Shown here piece after piece: positions 35,499 through 43,749 of a DNA stretch of 64,000 bases (positions are counted from its first letter, which is position 1; each line of letters begins with the position of its first letter). Made by a program: the position numbers and the translations under genes. The stretch is taken from NCBI RefSeq assembly GCF_015291705.1, contig NZ_CP030050.1, positions 8,928,001-8,992,000 on the forward strand. Direction: 5' to 3'. Source of the DNA: Bradyrhizobium arachidis. GTDB taxonomy: Bacteria > Pseudomonadota > Alphaproteobacteria > Rhizobiales > Xanthobacteraceae. The notes under the pieces were generated by a model. That model was given only the letters and a program-made list of their open reading frames with translations, was not told the DNA's origin and did no database searches.

Positions 35499-37115
35499 AT
35501 GAGCACGCTCCAACCCGCCCTCAACGCCGCCTCCGCTGCCGGCATCCCCGCTCCGGCTGCGCCTGCCGCACCAGTCATTTCCGCAAAAACCTGGATCGCG
35601 GTGATCGGCGCCACGCTCGGCGCTTTCATGGCGGTGCTGAACATCCAGATCGTCAACGCTTCGCTGGCGGACATCCAGGGCGCGATCGGCGCCGGCATCG
35701 ATGACGGCGGCTGGATCTCGACCTCCTATCTGATCGCCGAGATCGTGGTGATCCCGCTGTCGGGATGGCTCGCGCAAGTGTTCTCGATCCGGATCTACCT
35801 GCTCACCAACGCGGTGCTGTTCCTGATTCTGTCGGCGGCCTGCGCGCTGGCGCAGGACCTGCCGCAGATGATCGTGCTGCGCGCCGTGCAGGGCTTTACC
35901 GGCGGCGTGCTGATCCCGATGGCGTTCACGCTGATCATCACGCTGCTGCCGCGCGCAAAGCAGCCCGTCGGCCTTGCCATGTTCGCGCTGTCGGCGACGT
36001 TCGCCCCCGCGATCGGCCCGACCATCGGCGGCTATCTCACCGAGAATCTCGGCTGGCAGTACATCTTCTACGTCAACCTCGTGCCCGGCGCGATCATGGT
36101 CGCCATGCTCTGGTATGCGCTCGAGGCCAAGCCGATGAAGCTGGCGCTGCTTCGCGAGGGCGACTGGGCCGGCATTATCACCATGGCGATCGGCCTGTCC
36201 GCGCTGCAGACCGTGCTGGAGGAAGGCAACAAGGACGATTGGTTCGGATCGCCCTTCATCGTCAAGCTCAGCGTGATCGCAGCCGTGGCACTGACCGCGT
36301 TCCTGATCATCGAGCTCACCGTGAAGAAGCCGCTGCTCAATCTGCGCCTGCTCGCGCGCCGCAATTTCGGCTTCGGCATGCTGGCGAATTTCCTGCTCGG
36401 CATCGCGCTCTACGGCTCGGTGTTCATCATGCCGCAATATCTGGCGCGCATCCAGGGCTACAATGCCGAGCAGATCGGCTTCGTGCTGGCCTGGACCGGC
36501 TTGCCGCAGCTCCTGCTGATCCCGCTGGTGCCGCGCCTGATGCAGAAGTTCGACGCGCGGATCATCATCGGCATCGGCTTCGTGCTGTTCGCTGCGTCGA
36601 ACTTCATGAACATCTATATGACCAACGACTATGCCGCCGACCAGCTGCTGTGGCCGAACGTCGTTCGCGCCATCGGCCAGGCGCTGGTGATGGCGCCGCT
36701 GTCGGCGGTCGCGACGGCGGGCATCGAGGCGGAGAACGCCGGCTCGGCCTCCGGCCTGTTCAACATGATGCGCAATCTCGGCGGCGCCGTCGGCATCGCG
36801 CTGCTCCAGACCGTGCTGACCAAGCGCGAGCAGTATCACTCCAACGTGCTGATGCAGTCGGTCTCGATGTTCGAGCAGGCGACGCGGACGCGGCTGGAAC
36901 AGCTCACGCAGTATTTCGTCAATCACGGCGTCCTCGACCGTGCGGATGCCGCGCATCGTGCCTATGTCGCGATCGGCCATACCGTGCAGAAGCAGGCCTT
37001 TATTCTCGCCTTCAGCGACACCTTCTATCTGCTCGGCATGGCGCTGATCGTCGCGCTCGCCGCCGTCCTGTTCCTGAAGAAGGCCGGCCAGACCTCGGCC
37101 GGCGGCGCTCACTGA
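35499..37115 (+). CDS. DHA2-family MFS drug efflux permease (EmrB-like)
   Basis: 538 residues with about 14 membrane helices. EmrB/QacA signatures: LGAFMAVLNIQIVNASLADIQG in helix 1; SYLIAEIVVIPLSGWLA; RAVQGFTGGVLIPMAFTLI; and the motif C region FALSATFAPAIGPTIGGYL. The N-terminus is extended and Ala/Pro-rich (about 28 residues). It pairs with the upstream EmrA-like adaptor for proton-driven export of hydrophobic compounds across both membranes. Probably controlled by the divergent LysR at 32991. The AhpD-like gene follows 29 bp later. Confidence 0.94.
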   Translation: MSTLQPALNAASAAGIPAPAAPAAPVISAKTWIAVIGATLGAFMAVLNIQIVNASLADIQGAIGAGIDDGGWISTSYLIAEIVVIPLSGWLAQVFSIRIYLLTNAVLFLILSAACALAQDLPQMIVLRAVQGFTGGVLIPMAFTLIITLLPRAKQPVGLAMFALSATFAPAIGPTIGGYLTENLGWQYIFYVNLVPGAIMVAMLWYALEAKPMKLALLREGDWAGIITMAIGLSALQTVLEEGNKDDWFGSPFIVKLSVIAAVALTAFLIIELTVKKPLLNLRLLARRNFGFGMLANFLLGIALYGSVFIMPQYLARIQGYNAEQIGFVLAWTGLPQLLLIPLVPRLMQKFDARIIIGIGFVLFAASNFMNIYMTNDYAADQLLWPNVVRAIGQALVMAPLSAVATAGIEAENAGSASGLFNMMRNLGGAVGIALLQTVLTKREQYHSNVLMQSVSMFEQATRTRLEQLTQYFVNHGVLDRADAAHRAYVAIGHTVQKQAFILAFSDTFYLLGMALIVALAAVLFLKKAGQTSAGGAH

Positions 37116-37144
37116 CCTCAATCCAGCAAGCAAGGAGAACGACC

Positions 37145-37606
37145 ATGAAACCCCGCATGAACTTCTACCAGGCCGCCCCCGAGACGATGAAAGCGCTGAT
37201 GGCGCTGGAGGAACAGATCCAGTCGACGGGCCTCGAGAAATCGCTGATCGAGCTCGTCAAGATCCGGGCCTCGCAGATCAACGGCTGCGCCTTCTGCATC
37301 AACATGCACACCGAAGACGCCCGCAAGCGTGGCGAGACCGAGCAGCGCATCTATCTGCTCAACGCCTGGCGGGAGTCCCCGTTCTACAGCGACCGCGAGC
37401 GCGCCGCGCTGGCCTGGACTGAAGCCGTGACGCTGATCTCCGAGACGCACGCGCCTGACGAGACTTACGATCAGGTCCGCGCGCAATTCTCCGACGCGGA
37501 GACGGTGAACCTGACCATGCTGATCGGCGCCATCAACGCCTGGAATAGGCTGGCAATCGCGTTCCGCGCGGTGCACCCGGTGAAGGTGAAGGCGTCGGTG
37601 GCGTAG
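37145..37606 (+). CDS. Carboxymuconolactone decarboxylase/AhpD-like protein
   Basis: 153 residues. The AhpD-like redox motif is complete: VKIRASQINGCAFCINMHTED, with Cys48, Cys51 and His55. Such proteins act as peroxidase-linked disulfide reductants or antioxidants. A strong ribosome site (AAGGAG) precedes the ATG at 37145. It lies 29 bp behind the efflux permease, so it is probably the third gene of that operon, possibly coping with redox stress from the exported compound. A longer open frame joining it to the permease region is a shadow. Confidence 0.92.
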   Translation: MKPRMNFYQAAPETMKALMALEEQIQSTGLEKSLIELVKIRASQINGCAFCINMHTEDARKRGETEQRIYLLNAWRESPFYSDRERAALAWTEAVTLISETHAPDETYDQVRAQFSDAETVNLTMLIGAINAWNRLAIAFRAVHPVKVKASVA

Positions 37607-37623
37607 GCCACAAGGACAAATCT

Positions 37624-37715
37624 CGTAGGGTGGGCAAAGGCGCACTTGCGCCGTGCCCACGCCTTCTCACGCATCCGCGGGAATGGTGGGCACGCTTCGC
37701 TTTGCCCACCCTACG
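37624..37715. repeat. GTAGGGTGGGC inverted repeat, copy 3
   Basis: CGTAGGGTGGGCAAAG at 37624 and CTTTGCCCACCCTACG ending at 37715 form perfect 16-bp ends. The inner GTGCCCAC/GTGGGCAC pair is also kept. It lies between the convergent AhpD-like and D-amino-acid transaminase stops. Confidence 0.88.
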
Positions 37716-37741
37716 ATAGCTACGATAGCGGAGTATGCGGC

Positions 37742-38602
37742 CTAAACCGCCGTCGCCTTGGCGAACTCCACATAGATCTCGCGCAACCGCGTGGCCATCG
37801 GGCCGGGCTTGCCGTCACCGACCTTCTTGCCGTCGATGGCGACGACCGGCTGCACGAACAGCGAAGCCGACGTCGCGAACGCCTCCTTCGCGGCCAGCGC
37901 CTCTTCCACCGTGAACGACCGCTCCTCGACGCGGAGCTGGCGCTCCTCGGCGAGTGCGACGACCGCCTTGCGGGTGCAGCCCGGCAGGATGGCGTTGGAG
38001 TTCTTGCGGGTGACGATGACGTCGTCCTTGGTCAGGATGAACGCCGAGGACGAGCCGCCTTCGGTGACGTAGCCGTCCTGCAGCATCCAGGCTTCGCCGG
38101 CACCGGCTTCGGCCGCGGCCTGCTTCGCCAGCACCTGCGCCAGCAGCGCCACGCTCTTGATGTCGCGGCGCTCCCAGCGGATGTCGGGCACCGTGATCAC
38201 GTTGATGCCGGTCTTGGCCGAGGCGGCGTTGATGATGTCCTTCTCGGAGGTGAACATCACCAGGCTCGACTTGACGTCGCCCTTCGGAAAGGCGAAGTCG
38301 CGGCCCTTGTCGGCGCCGCGCGTGACCTGGAGGTAGACGAGGCCGTTCTCGACCTTGTTGCGCGCGATCAGCTCCTTCTGCAGCTCGGTGATGCGCTCGA
38401 CGGTCTCCGGAAGCTTCAGCTTGATCTCGCCGACCGACCGCTCCAGCCGCGCCAGATGCGAGGCGTTGTCCACCAGCTTGCCGTCGAGCACCGCCGAGAC
38501 CTCGTAGATGCCGTCGGCAAACAGGAAGCCGCGATCGAGGATCGAGACCTTGGCGTCCGAGAGCGGGACGAATGAACCGTTGACGTAGGCGATCGAGTCC
38601 AA
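37742..38602 (-). CDS. dat: Class IV aminotransferase, D-amino-acid transaminase-like
   Basis: 286 residues, normal Dat length. Start YVNGSFVPLSDAKVSILDRG and FADGIYEVSAVLDGKL are typical D-amino-acid transaminase sequences. Lys149 (WERRDIKSVALL) binds PLP, and GYVTEGGSSSAFI supplies the cofactor Glu. The enzyme interconverts D-alanine and D-glutamate, feeding peptidoglycan synthesis or D-amino acid use. Branched-chain transaminases share the fold but differ in the RDIKS and RGADKGRDF blocks. It lies downstream of the glutamate/aspartate transporter on the same strand, with a REP-like repeat between. Confidence 0.9.
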   Translation of the reverse strand: MDSIAYVNGSFVPLSDAKVSILDRGFLFADGIYEVSAVLDGKLVDNASHLARLERSVGEIKLKLPETVERITELQKELIARNKVENGLVYLQVTRGADKGRDFAFPKGDVKSSLVMFTSEKDIINAASAKTGINVITVPDIRWERRDIKSVALLAQVLAKQAAAEAGAGEAWMLQDGYVTEGGSSSAFILTKDDVIVTRKNSNAILPGCTRKAVVALAEERQLRVEERSFTVEEALAAKEAFATSASLFVQPVVAIDGKKVGDGKPGPMATRLREIYVEFAKATAV

Positions 38603-38675
38603 GGCGGGTCTCCTGGCGGGAAAGGGGGATTTGGCGCGCTTATAACCGAAATGGTGGCGCCAATCACCCTCGTTT

Positions 38676-38809
38676 CGTCATTCCGGGGCATTCGCAAAGC
38701 GAATGAGCCCGGAATCCATAACCACCATCGGGAGTATGGATCCAGGGCTCGCGCTACGCGCGCCCCGGGATGACGGCGAATTCAATTCTGGCGCGTCCCG
38801 GAATGACGG
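38676..38809. repeat. GTCATTCCGGG repeat, copy A with a partial extra end
   Basis: CGTCATTCCGGGGC (38676-38689) pairs with GCCCCGGGATGACG (38762-38775), 13 of 14 bases. It encloses a small hairpin CATTCGC-AAA-GCGAATG. A further GTCCCGGAATGACGG ends at 38809, so part of a second copy abuts it. It fills the gap between the dat start and the transporter ATPase stop. Confidence 0.8.
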
Positions 38810-38814
38810 AGACC

Positions 38815-39546
38815 TTAGTGCGACAAAATCTTCGACAAGAACTTCTGCGCACGGTCGCTGCGCGGCTTGCCGAAGAAGTCGTCCTTCGGGGCGTCCTCGA
38901 CGATCTCGCCGCGGTCCATGAAGATGACGCGGTTGGCGACCTTGCGGGCAAAGCCCATTTCGTGGGTCACGACCATCATGGTCATGCCTTCGCGAGCGAG
39001 GTCGACCATGACGTCGAGCACCTCGCTGACCATCTCGGGATCGAGCGCCGAGGTCGGCTCGTCGAACAGCATCACGATCGGGTCCATGGCAAGCGCACGC
39101 GCGATGGCGACGCGCTGCTGCTGGCCGCCGGAGAGCTGCGCCGGAAATTTCTGCGCCTGCTCCTTCAACCCGACGCGCTCCAAGAGCTGCATGCCCTTCG
39201 TCACCGCCTTGTCGTGCGACCGGCCGAGCACCTTCTCCTGCGAGAGGCAGAGATTGTCGATGATCTTCAGGTGCGGGAACAATTCGAAGTGCTGGAACAC
39301 CATGCCGACGCGCGAGCGCAGCTTCGGCAAATTTGTCTTGGGATCGTTGACCTTGGTGCCGTCGACCAGGATGTCGCCGCTCTGGAACGGCTCCAGCGCA
39401 TTGACGCATTTGATCAGGGTCGACTTGCCCGAGCCCGAGGGGCCGCAGACCACGACGACCTCGCCCTTGGTGACATTGGTGGTGCAGTCGGTCAGCACCT
39501 GGAAGGTCGGGCTGTACCATTTGTTGACGTGGCTGATTTCGATCAT
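38815..39546 (-). CDS. gltL: Glutamate/aspartate-type ABC transporter ATPase
   Basis: 243 residues. Walker [16 protein letters not shown], signature [15 protein letters not shown], Walker [15 protein letters not shown], and H-loop VTHEMGF are all intact. The overall wording ([35 protein letters not shown]) is that of GltL/AatP polar amino acid importers. It forms a minus-strand operon with two permeases (12 bp upstream) and a periplasmic binding protein. It powers uptake at the cytosolic face of the inner membrane. Confidence 0.95.
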   Translation of the reverse strand: MIEISHVNKWYSPTFQVLTDCTTNVTKGEVVVVCGPSGSGKSTLIKCVNALEPFQSGDILVDGTKVNDPKTNLPKLRSRVGMVFQHFELFPHLKIIDNLCLSQEKVLGRSHDKAVTKGMQLLERVGLKEQAQKFPAQLSGGQQQRVAIARALAMDPIVMLFDEPTSALDPEMVSEVLDVMVDLAREGMTMMVVTHEMGFARKVANRVIFMDRGEIVEDAPKDDFFGKPRSDRAQKFLSKILSH

Positions 39547-39558
39547 GATCGATGCGCT

Positions 39559-40251
39559 CTAGCGAATGATGGCGATGCGCGCCTGGAGGCGGCGAACGCC
39601 GAAGGACGCGATACAGGAGATGGTGAAGTAGACGACGGCTGCGAACAGGTACATTTCGACGAGGCGGCCGTCGCGCTGTGCGACCTTGCTCGCCGCGCCC
39701 AGGAAGTCCGTGATCGACAGGACGTAGACCAGCGAGGTGTCCTGGAACAGCACGATGGTCTGAGTGATCAGGACCGGCAGCATGTTGCGGAACGCCTGCG
39801 GCAGCACGACGTAGCGCATGGTCTGGGCGTAGGTCAGCCCCAGCGCGCTGGCCGCGGCCGGCTGCCCCCGCGAGATCGACTGGATGCCGGCGCGCATGAT
39901 CTCGGAGAAGTACGCGGCCTCGAACATGATGAAGGTGATGAGCGAGGATGCGAACGCGCCGACGCTGATCGGGCGCGAGGCGCCTGTCAGCCACTGCCCG
40001 ATATAGGGCACCAGGAAGTAGAACCAGAAGATCACCAGCACCAGCGGCAGCGAGCGCATGAAGTCGACATAGATGCCGGCGATGCGCCCGAGGGTCTTGT
40101 AGCCGGACAGCCGCATCAGGGCGAGCGCCGTGCCGAACACCAGGCCGCCGAACGCGGCGAGCGCGGTCAGCGTCAGCGTGAACGTCATGCCCTCGTAGAA
40201 CAGATAGGGCAGCGCGCGGCGGATGACGTCGAAATCGAAATTGCTGAGCAT
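39559..40251 (-). CDS. gltK: Polar amino acid ABC transporter permease
   Basis: 230 residues with five membrane helices. The HisM/GltK-type N-terminus is FDVIRRALPYLFYEGMTFTL. The EAA loop occurs as AASALGLTYAQTMRYVVLPQAFRNMLPVL, coupling to the ATPase. It is shorter than the partner permease, as usual for GltK. The gap to the gltJ-like stop is 3 bp, so translation is probably coupled. Confidence 0.94.
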   Translation of the reverse strand: MLSNFDFDVIRRALPYLFYEGMTFTLTLTALAAFGGLVFGTALALMRLSGYKTLGRIAGIYVDFMRSLPLVLVIFWFYFLVPYIGQWLTGASRPISVGAFASSLITFIMFEAAYFSEIMRAGIQSISRGQPAAASALGLTYAQTMRYVVLPQAFRNMLPVLITQTIVLFQDTSLVYVLSITDFLGAASKVAQRDGRLVEMYLFAAVVYFTISCIASFGVRRLQARIAIIR

Positions 40252-40254
40252 CGC

Positions 40255-40986
40255 TTATTTCCCCGTAATGTAGCCGGGGATCGCGACCCAGCGCTCGAGG
40301 AAGCGCATCGCGGTCACGACGACGGCGTTGACGAGGAGATAGAGGATGGTCGCGGCGGTGAAGGCCTCGAACACCTGGAACGAGAATTCCTGCATCGAGC
40401 GTGCCTGGCCGGTCAGCTCCAGTAGGCCGATGGTGATCGCGACCGCCGTGTTCTTGATGGTGTTGAGGAACTCGGAGGTCAGCGGCGGCAGGATGATGCG
40501 GAACGCCATCGGCAGCAGCACGTAGCGATAGCCCTGCACCGTGGTCAGGCCCAGCGCAGTCGCCGCCATCTTCTGCCCGCGCGGCAGCGAGCCGATGCCG
40601 GCCTGCAGCTGAACGGCGACGCGCGCCGACATGAACAGACCGATGCCGATCGCCGCCGTCCAGAACGGCGCGTTCGGCAGTTGCTTCAGCCAGAGGCCCG
40701 CGGCCTTCGGCAGGATTTCCGGCAGCACGAAGAACCACAGGAACAGCTGCACCAGCAGCGGCATGTTGCGGAAGAATTCGACGTAGCAGAAGCCGAACCA
40801 GTAGGCGCCCTTCGAGGGCAGCGTGCGCATGACGCCGACGATCGAGCCGGTGATCAGCGCGATGATCCAGGCCAGCACCGCGGTCTCCAGGGTCAGCACC
40901 AGTCCCGACAGCAGCATGTCGAGATAGGTGCCAGTCCCCATCGGGTTCGGCTGGAAGAAGATTCCCCAGTTCCAGTTGTAGTTCAC
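40255..40986 (-). CDS. gltJ: Polar amino acid ABC transporter permease
   Basis: 243 residues with a GTG start at 40986, preceded by a GGGGGA ribosome site. It begins NYNWNWGIFFQPNPMGTGTYLD, typical of GltJ. The coupling loop is MAATALGLTTVQGYRYVLLP, and the helices match the two-permease GltJK arrangement. It lies 125 bp after the binding protein gene, a gap that holds a 15-bp hairpin, a usual place for differential expression of the binding protein over the membrane parts. Confidence 0.94.
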   Translation of the reverse strand: MNYNWNWGIFFQPNPMGTGTYLDMLLSGLVLTLETAVLAWIIALITGSIVGVMRTLPSKGAYWFGFCYVEFFRNMPLLVQLFLWFFVLPEILPKAAGLWLKQLPNAPFWTAAIGIGLFMSARVAVQLQAGIGSLPRGQKMAATALGLTTVQGYRYVLLPMAFRIILPPLTSEFLNTIKNTAVAITIGLLELTGQARSMQEFSFQVFEAFTAATILYLLVNAVVVTAMRFLERWVAIPGYITGK

Positions 40987-41072
40987 GTGTCCCCCGCGCG
41001 AACGCGCCAGTCAGAAATGTCCCGGCGCCTATGCAAATGTCCGGCCACTTCCCTCCAGAACGGCCGGCATGT

Positions 41073-41104
41073 CTTCCCTCTCCCCGCTTGCGGGGAGAGG
41101 GAAG
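41073..41104 (-). terminator. Strong hairpin between gltI and gltJ (attenuator or mRNA stabiliser)
   Basis: CTTCCCTCTCCCCGC (41073-41087) and GCGGGGAGAGGGAAG (41090-41104) are perfect 15-base complements with a tiny loop. It sits 7 bp after the gltI-like stop. It may protect the binding-protein message or partially terminate before the permease genes. There is no T-run on the minus strand. Confidence 0.65.
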
Positions 41105-41111
41105 CAGCATC

Positions 41112-42023
41112 TTACTTGTAGTCGTCCGGGTTCGGCGAGTCCGAAGGCTTGGCGAACTCGTTCTTCAGCTCGGAGGAGATCGGCGTGTTGAGGTTCAGGC
41201 CCTTCGGCGGGATCTTGGCCGTGAACCACTTGTCGTAGATCTTCTGGCCTTCGCCGGAGGTGTAGAGCGCAGCCGTCGCCGCATCGACCACCTTCTTGAA
41301 CGGGGCGTCATCCTTGCGCAGCATGATGCCGTAGGGCTCGGGCTTGGAGAACGCGTCCTTGGAGATGGTGTAGTCGTCCGGTGTCTTCGAGCCGGCGACG
41401 AGGCTCGCGAGCAGGATGTCGTCCATGACGAAGGCGACCGCGCGGTCGGTCTCGACCATCAGGAAGGCTTCGGCGTGATCCTTGGCCGGGATGATGTTGG
41501 CGCCGAGCTTCTTCTCGACGTTGGCCTCGGTGAGCTGCTTGATGTTGGTGGTGCCGGCGGTCGACACCACGGTCTTGCCCTTGAGGTCGTCGATCGACTT
41601 CAGGCCGCTCGACTTCTTGAAGACGTAGCGGCTGGCGGTCAGGAAGTGGGTGTTGGTGAAGGCAACCTGCTTCTGGCGCTCGGCGTTGTTCGTGGTCGAA
41701 CCGCATTCGAGGTCGATGGTGCCGTTGGCCATCAGCGGAATACGGGTCGCCGACGTGACCGGGTTGAGCTTGACTTCGAGCTTGTCGAGCTTGAGCTCCT
41801 TCTTCACGGCATCGACGATCTTGTAGCAGATGTCCATCGCGAACCCGACGGGCTTCTGGTTGTCGTCGAGATAGGAGAACGGGATCGAGGAGTCGCGGAA
41901 GCCCAGCGTGATGGCGCCGGTGTCCTTGATGTTCTTCAGTGTGCCGGTCAGCTCCTGGGCCCCGGCCTGGCTGACGGCGAAGGTCGCGGCGAGCGCGAGC
42001 CCGATGCTACGGAAATGTTTCAC
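41112..42023 (-). CDS. gltI: Glutamate/aspartate-type ABC transporter substrate-binding protein
   Basis: 303 residues. Sec signal peptide MKHFRSIGLALAATFAVSQA with cleavage near AGAQ (22-23). The mature protein is a family 3 periplasmic binding protein: LKNIKDTGAITLGFRDSSIPFSY, GFAMDICYKIVDAVKK and DLECGSTTNNAERQKQVAFT match GltI closely. It captures acidic amino acids in the periplasm and delivers them to the permease pair. First gene of the operon; an M20 peptidase gene lies upstream on the same strand, 88 bp away. Confidence 0.95.
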   Translation of the reverse strand: MKHFRSIGLALAATFAVSQAGAQELTGTLKNIKDTGAITLGFRDSSIPFSYLDDNQKPVGFAMDICYKIVDAVKKELKLDKLEVKLNPVTSATRIPLMANGTIDLECGSTTNNAERQKQVAFTNTHFLTASRYVFKKSSGLKSIDDLKGKTVVSTAGTTNIKQLTEANVEKKLGANIIPAKDHAEAFLMVETDRAVAFVMDDILLASLVAGSKTPDDYTISKDAFSKPEPYGIMLRKDDAPFKKVVDAATAALYTSGEGQKIYDKWFTAKIPPKGLNLNTPISSELKNEFAKPSDSPNPDDYK

Positions 42024-42111
42024 TTTTTTCTTCCCCTTTCAGGATGATGCGGGCGGGATGCAAGCACAAAACGGACCGGAATAGAATGTGACTTTTGGCT
42101 GGACCGGAGGC

Positions 42112-43497
42112 TCAGGTTAACGGCTTTGGCAATTCCCCGAGATCCCAGAACAGCCCGGCCATCACCGTCAAGGCCTCCTCGGTCAATGGCAGCAGGATGT
42201 GCTCGTTGGGCGCATGCTGGGAGCAGCCGGGATAGGAGTGCGGGACCCAGATCGTCGGCAGTCCCAAAATCTCGGAAAACACGTCATTGGGCAGCGAGCC
42301 GCCGAAATTCGGCAGCACCGCCGGCGGCTTGCCCGTGGTCTCTTTCACCGAATCCGCCGCCCATTTGATCCAGGGACTGTCGAAATCGGTGCGCGAGGCG
42401 GCAAAGCTCTGCGCCGCCCGCACCTCGACCATCGGAAAGCCGTTCTGAACCAGATGCGCGCGGATGGCCTCGATCAGGCCGTTGACCTCAGTGCCGACGA
42501 CGAAACGCAGTTGCAGCACGGCATTGGCATGGCCGGGAATGGCATTGGCCGGCTTCTCGATATTGCCCGATGACATCGCCAGCACTTCGAGCGTGTTCCA
42601 GGCGTAGAGCCGCTCGGCCGCCGACAGGCCCTCCTCGCCCCAGTTCTCTGCCAGCGCCGGCTCGTCCGCTGTCGGGACCACCTGCACGTCGGCGAGATAG
42701 GAGCGGATCTGGTTGCTGAGCCGCGGCGGCTTCAGCGCCTCGAGCTGGAGACGGCCATAGCCGTCGACCAACGTCGAAATGGCATTGACCAGGATGGTCG
42801 CGGGGTTGGCGAGCACGCCGCCCCAATTGCCGGAATGATGGCCGCCGTCGCGCAAATTCACATCGAGATGGATGCGGATGCCGCCGCGGCAGCCCAGGAA
42901 CAGCGTCGGGCGATCAGCCGACAGGCGCGGCCCGTCGGAGGCCATGAACAGATCGGCCTTGAGCGCATCGCGGTTGAGATCGCAGACCTTGCCGAGATCA
43001 GGCGAGCCGATCTCCTCACCCATCTCGACGATGAACTTGGCGTTGAAGCCGAGCTTGCCGCCGCGGGCCGCGCGCACGGCGCGGAGCGCGGCCATGTTGA
43101 TGCTGTGCTGGCCCTTGTTGTCGGCGGTGCCGCGGCCGTAGAGCCGCGTGCCCGCAACTGTCGTGCGCCAGGGATCGCGGCCGTCGCGCCACTCGCCCTC
43201 CATGCCGTCGACGACGTCACCATGGCCGTAGACCAGCACGGTCGGCGCGGACGTGCTCTCGTGATGCTCGGCGAACAGGAACGGCGCCTTGCCGCTCGGA
43301 GATTCGACGATCCGGCTGGTGAAATCGAGCGCGGCGAAGGAGGGCATCATCTCTTGTTCCAGATAGGCACGCAGCTCGGGGCCGCGCGACGGATTCTGGC
43401 TTTCGGTCCGATAGGCGACGCGGCGGTCGAGCTCGGCGAGAAATGCGCCGGACTGGAAATCCTCACGGGCGCGGGCGATGGCGTCGGCTCTGGTCAT
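42112..43497 (-). CDS. M20-family metallopeptidase/dipeptidase
   Basis: 461 residues from the ATG at 43497. The open frame continues upstream for 100 codons, but that part has no family character. Metal and catalytic motifs: VLVYGHGDVVDGMEGEW (first His and base Asp), YGRGTADNKGQHSINM (bridging Asp) and VEMGEEIGSPDL (catalytic Glu-Glu). The lid domain includes GGHHSGNWGG. The group hydrolyses dipeptides or acyl-amino acids. Its position just before the glutamate/aspartate transporter suggests that peptide-derived amino acids are handled together, though co-transcription is not certain. Confidence 0.9.
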   Translation of the reverse strand: MTRADAIARAREDFQSGAFLAELDRRVAYRTESQNPSRGPELRAYLEQEMMPSFAALDFTSRIVESPSGKAPFLFAEHHESTSAPTVLVYGHGDVVDGMEGEWRDGRDPWRTTVAGTRLYGRGTADNKGQHSINMAALRAVRAARGGKLGFNAKFIVEMGEEIGSPDLGKVCDLNRDALKADLFMASDGPRLSADRPTLFLGCRGGIRIHLDVNLRDGGHHSGNWGGVLANPATILVNAISTLVDGYGRLQLEALKPPRLSNQIRSYLADVQVVPTADEPALAENWGEEGLSAAERLYAWNTLEVLAMSSGNIEKPANAIPGHANAVLQLRFVVGTEVNGLIEAIRAHLVQNGFPMVEVRAAQSFAASRTDFDSPWIKWAADSVKETTGKPPAVLPNFGGSLPNDVFSEILGLPTIWVPHSYPGCSQHAPNEHILLPLTEEALTVMAGLFWDLGELPKPLT

Positions 43498-43749
43498 GAC
43501 TTGTTTTCGAGGCTTTGAGACGAAGGACCCTATCCGAGGCAGGGTGCCCTTCGAAAGTGGCGGGGACTTGGGCAGTTCTTGTAGTTCGCTTGTACTTCTC
43601 TTCGGGTTTCGTTCTTGCTCGCTTGAGATTGGCTTGCCAGCCGCTGATTTTGGCCTTGCCAAGGGCAAACGATATGCAAGAACGTCGCCAGATTGGGGCG
43701 CACGTCTATCATTCGAAGAGCGCTCAGTACAGGGCGCCAGGGGACCAGC

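Noticed and set aside
35765..37606. Apparent fusion of the efflux permease region with the AhpD-like protein
   Set aside because: The first two thirds are an out-of-frame reading of the permease. The real AhpD-like gene starts at 37145 with its own AAGGAG site.
38678..41110. 810-residue frame on the minus strand spanning the transporter genes
   Set aside because: It is a +1/-1 shadow of gltJ, gltK and gltL, whose true frames carry all Walker and EAA motifs.
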